Of a stretch of DNA of 6,132 nucleotides, positions 4,642 to 6,132 are shown piece by piece; position 1 is the first letter of the stretch, and every line of letters begins with the position of its first letter. The notes below the pieces were generated by a model. The model was given only the letters and a program-made list of their open reading frames with translations, was not told where the DNA came from and ran no database searches. The stretch comes from Phenylobacterium sp. (GTDB lineage Bacteria; Pseudomonadota; Alphaproteobacteria; Caulobacterales; Caulobacteraceae), in assembly GCA_028291285.1 (NCBI GenBank), contig JAQGIJ010000264.1, positions 1-6,132 on the forward strand, read 5' to 3'. Both the position numbers and the translations under genes were made by a program.

Positions 4642-5613
4642 CTATTTGATCATCCAGCGCCCCGGGTCAACCGGCGCGCCCTGTTGCCGGACCTCCAAAT
4701 AGAGTTCCGAGGTCGATTGTCGACCATCGGGCATCCATCCGACAGGCTGTCCGGGCGCGACGGATTGTCCAACAGCGACCGAAGATTGCGCCAGACCAGC
4801 GAGCACCAAATGGTATCCGCCGGTCAATCGCAATATCAAAATCACGCCCCAGCCCTTCACCGGGCCGACGTACTGGACCAGCCCCGCGGCCGGACTGCTC
4901 ACGTGTGCGGCACGTGGCGCCTCCCAACTGAGCCCGTTGGACTTTCCGCCCCCCGGCGCGCGCTCGCCGAAGCGGCGCAGCAGGGGGCCGGAGACCGGCG
5001 TCAGCAGGCCGTGGGGCGCCGCCAGCGGCCCGGGACGGGGCCCCGGCAGGGCCCCGCGCAGCAGCGGCGCCTGCGCCGCGGGCGCCGGGGCGGCGTCCGC
5101 CGCCTGGCTTTCGTGGGTGAAGAGGGCCTCGCTCTCCACGGCCGCCAGCCGACGGCGGCGCATCATCTCCCCGGCCTCGCGGGCGTAGGCGCGGGCGCGG
5201 GCCTGCAGCTGCGGCGTCATGGCGCGGACCAGGATCGCGGCGCGGGCCGCGTTGCCCGCGTCGCGCGGCGAGACCAGCAGCGGCGGCGGCGGATCGCGCC
5301 GCAGCAGCTCGACGATCGAGAGCAGCCGGGCGAGCTCGCTCATGTTGTGCGCCTGCTCGGCGGTGAGCTCGGTCTCGGCCGCGTTCAGCCGCGCCAGTTG
5401 CTCGCCGGTGGCCGCGACCGCCGCGGCGGCCAGGGCGATCGCGGAACCGACCCCGAGGAGGACGACAGCCGCGCGCCCCCTCTGTCTCGGCGCTGCCGCG
5501 CCGATCCACCTCCCCCGCTTCGCGGTGGAGGATCTCGGCCCAGATGCTCCCCCGCCTGCGGGAGAGCTGTCGGCGAAGCCGACTGAGGGGGCGCTGGGGC
5601 GGGGAGGGCGCAT
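4642..5613 (-). CDS. envC: EnvC-type degenerate LytM (M23) factor with repeat-derived N-terminal extension, 323 aa
   Basis: This is probably a non-enzymatic activator of N-acetylmuramoyl-L-alanine amidases that split septal peptidoglycan. Residues 7-47 are encoded by the hairpin element at 5473-5594. A hydrophobic segment spans about 48-68 (AAVVLLGVGSAIALAAAAV), serving as signal peptide or anchor. Residues 70-165 are helical and charged, with a proline-rich break (RRDPPPPLLVSPRDA, 105-119) that is a hallmark of alphaproteobacterial EnvC proteins. An Ala/Pro linker leads to a LytM fold at about 205-322 (LLTPVSGPLLRRFGE, GYHLVLAGLAQ, LYLEVRQQGAPVDPGRW). The M23 metal and catalytic residues are absent: Ser225 and Ser229 replace HxxxD, Gly273 replaces the catalytic His, and Glu303/Tyr305 replace HxH. 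E. coli EnvC is about 420 residues, so the coiled coil is much reduced. The ATG overlaps the rlmH stop (TGATG), and no other ATG, GTG or TTG occurs in frame before Met91. Confidence 0.85.
   Translation of the reverse strand: MRPPRPSAPSVGFADSSPAGGGASGPRSSTAKRGRWIGAAAPRQRGRAAVVLLGVGSAIALAAAAVAATGEQLARLNAAETELTAEQAHNMSELARLLSIVELLRRDPPPPLLVSPRDAGNAARAAILVRAMTPQLQARARAYAREAGEMMRRRRLAAVESEALFTHESQAADAAPAPAAQAPLLRGALPGPRPGPLAAPHGLLTPVSGPLLRRFGERAPGGGKSNGLSWEAPRAAHVSSPAAGLVQYVGPVKGWGVILILRLTGGYHLVLAGLAQSSVAVGQSVAPGQPVGWMPDGRQSTSELYLEVRQQGAPVDPGRWMIK
5473..5594. repeat. Composite palindromic repeat element, 122 bp, inside the envC-like gene
   Basis: The ends are 14-bp inverted repeats with one mismatch: GCGCCCCCTCTGTC at 5473-5486 and the complement of GCGCCCCCTCAGTC at 5581-5594. 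Between and partly over them are four hairpins. TCGGCGC/GCGCCGA lies at 5487-5504. A 10-bp stem with one mismatch lies at 5509-5531 with a TTC loop. Another 10-bp stem with one mismatch lies at 5546-5567. A perfect GTCGGC/GCCGAC stem lies at 5569-5583. The layout and wording (CTCCCCCGC, GTCGGCTTCGCCGAC) resemble dispersed intergenic palindromic repeats that I recall from Caulobacterales genomes. There is no obvious target-site duplication and no second copy in this window. Confidence 0.72.
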
Positions 5614-6077
5614 CAGTCGCGATGATAGGGCGAACCGGCGAGGATGGAGACGGCGCGATAGACCTGCTCGGCCAGCATGGCGCGGGCCAGGGCGTGCGGC
5701 CAGGTCTGTGGGCCGAAGGCGAGCTTGCCGTCCGCCTCCGCCAGCAGCGCCGGGTCGAGCCCGTCGGCCCCGCCGACCAGGAACACCAGGCGGCGCACGC
5801 CGCGGTCGCGCAGGGTCGCGATCTCCTGGGCGAAGGCCCGCGAGGGACGCGCGGTCCCGTGCTCGTCGCAGACGATGACGTGGGCGCCGTCCAGGTGCGG
5901 CCGCAGCGCCTCGGCCTCCGCCGCCTTGCCGGGCTTGCGGCTCTCGACCTCGACCACGTCGACGGGGCCGAGGCCCAATGCGCGGCCGGCGTTGGTCGCC
6001 CGCTCCAGGTAGAGCTTCACCAGCTCGGTCTCGGGCGCGCGGGCCAACCGGCCCACCGCCACGATGGTGATGCGCAA
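5613..6077 (-). CDS. rlmH: 23S rRNA (pseudouridine-1915-N3)-methyltransferase RlmH, 154 aa
   Basis: RlmH is a small SPOUT-class methyltransferase that uses S-adenosylmethionine to methylate N3 of pseudouridine 1915 in helix 69 of 23S rRNA, acting on assembled 70S ribosomes in the cytoplasm. The N-terminal MRITIVAVGRL fits the family start. The SPOUT knot is seen as FLVGGADGLDP (residues 99-109) and the C-terminal signature as PHALARAMLAEQVYRA, followed by GSPYHRD (127-154), which helps form the SAM pocket and dimer. The length is within one or two residues of the usual 155-156. The start codon is TTG (6077-6075), chosen because homologues begin at this residue; the bases before it are CCCCC, with no Shine-Dalgarno sequence. 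It begins 10 bases after the rsfS stop, and its own TGA shares one base with the next ATG, so it sits inside a coupled operon. Confidence 0.95.
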   Translation of the reverse strand: MRITIVAVGRLARAPETELVKLYLERATNAGRALGLGPVDVVEVESRKPGKAAEAEALRPHLDGAHVIVCDEHGTARPSRAFAQEIATLRDRGVRRLVFLVGGADGLDPALLAEADGKLAFGPQTWPHALARAMLAEQVYRAVSILAGSPYHRD

Positions 6078-6087
6078 GGGGGCCGGA

Positions 6088-6132
6088 TCAGACCGCGGCG
6101 CGGTTCGCCGGCGGCTCCACCGACCAGATCTT
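6088..6132 (-). CDS. rsfS: Ribosomal silencing factor RsfS, last 14 codons (partial)
   Basis: The minus strand is open from the right edge to a TGA at 6090-6088 and encodes KIWSVEPPANRAAV. The K-(I/L/M)-W motif near the end is typical of RsfS C termini (usually LEKLW), and rsfS is the standard neighbour upstream of rlmH in many bacteria, often with nadD before it. RsfS binds uL14 on the 50S subunit and blocks subunit joining under starvation. Only the tail is visible, so the call rests on this short peptide plus synteny. Confidence 0.72.
   Translation of the reverse strand, partial: KIWSVEPPANRAAV

Noticed and set aside
4667..5878. Alternative open frames over the envC-like and rlmH genes
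   Set aside because: They are low-complexity Arg/Gly/Pro products; the LytM and SPOUT motifs are in the chosen frames.

Overview
The window is GC-rich (about 70% over most of its length) and reads as part of an alphaproteobacterial chromosome, most likely Caulobacterales (Caulobacter/Phenylobacterium type). The gene order rsfS-rlmH-envC-like-ctpA-divergent polysaccharide deacetylase-rppH is typical of alphaproteobacteria. A composite hairpin repeat and a possible CtrA half-site also fit, but the genus is inferred, not proven.

Layout, left to right. Positions 1-569 (+) hold the 3' part of an unidentified protein: a Pro/Ala-rich tract followed by a globular domain with two cysteines. It converges, with a 16-bp gap, on an alpha/beta-hydrolase (586-1347, -) that has its own strong Shine-Dalgarno sequence. 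The rest lies on the minus strand and is transcribed right to left: the last codons of rsfS (6132-6088), rlmH (6077-5613), an EnvC-type LytM factor (5613-4642), the carboxy-terminal processing protease ctpA (4563-3169), a membrane-anchored divergent polysaccharide deacetylase (3051-1930) and rppH (1933-1433). Two junctions are translationally coupled: rlmH/envC as TGATG and deacetylase/rppH as ATGA. The 78-bp and 117-bp gaps on either side of ctpA contain stem-loops, and the second also contains a TTAACCAT box.

The genes link ribosome quality (RsfS silencing factor, RlmH 23S rRNA pseudouridine methylation), cell-wall splitting at division (EnvC-type amidase activator, CtpA, divergent deacetylase) and mRNA 5'-end decapping (RppH). 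The single hydrolase at the end is probably a separate unit.

The most unusual feature is a 122-bp element at 5473-5594. It has 14-bp terminal inverted repeats with one mismatch and four internal hairpins, and it sits directly behind the start codon of the envC-like gene. It is open in frame, and no ATG, GTG or TTG lies between it and the membrane segment. The repeat therefore appears to be translated as about 40 residues of N-terminal extension. The same gene has a very short coiled coil, a LytM domain lacking every zinc and catalytic residue, and a marked GC drop at its 3' end. I see no tRNA, rRNA, CRISPR array, transposase or prophage gene.
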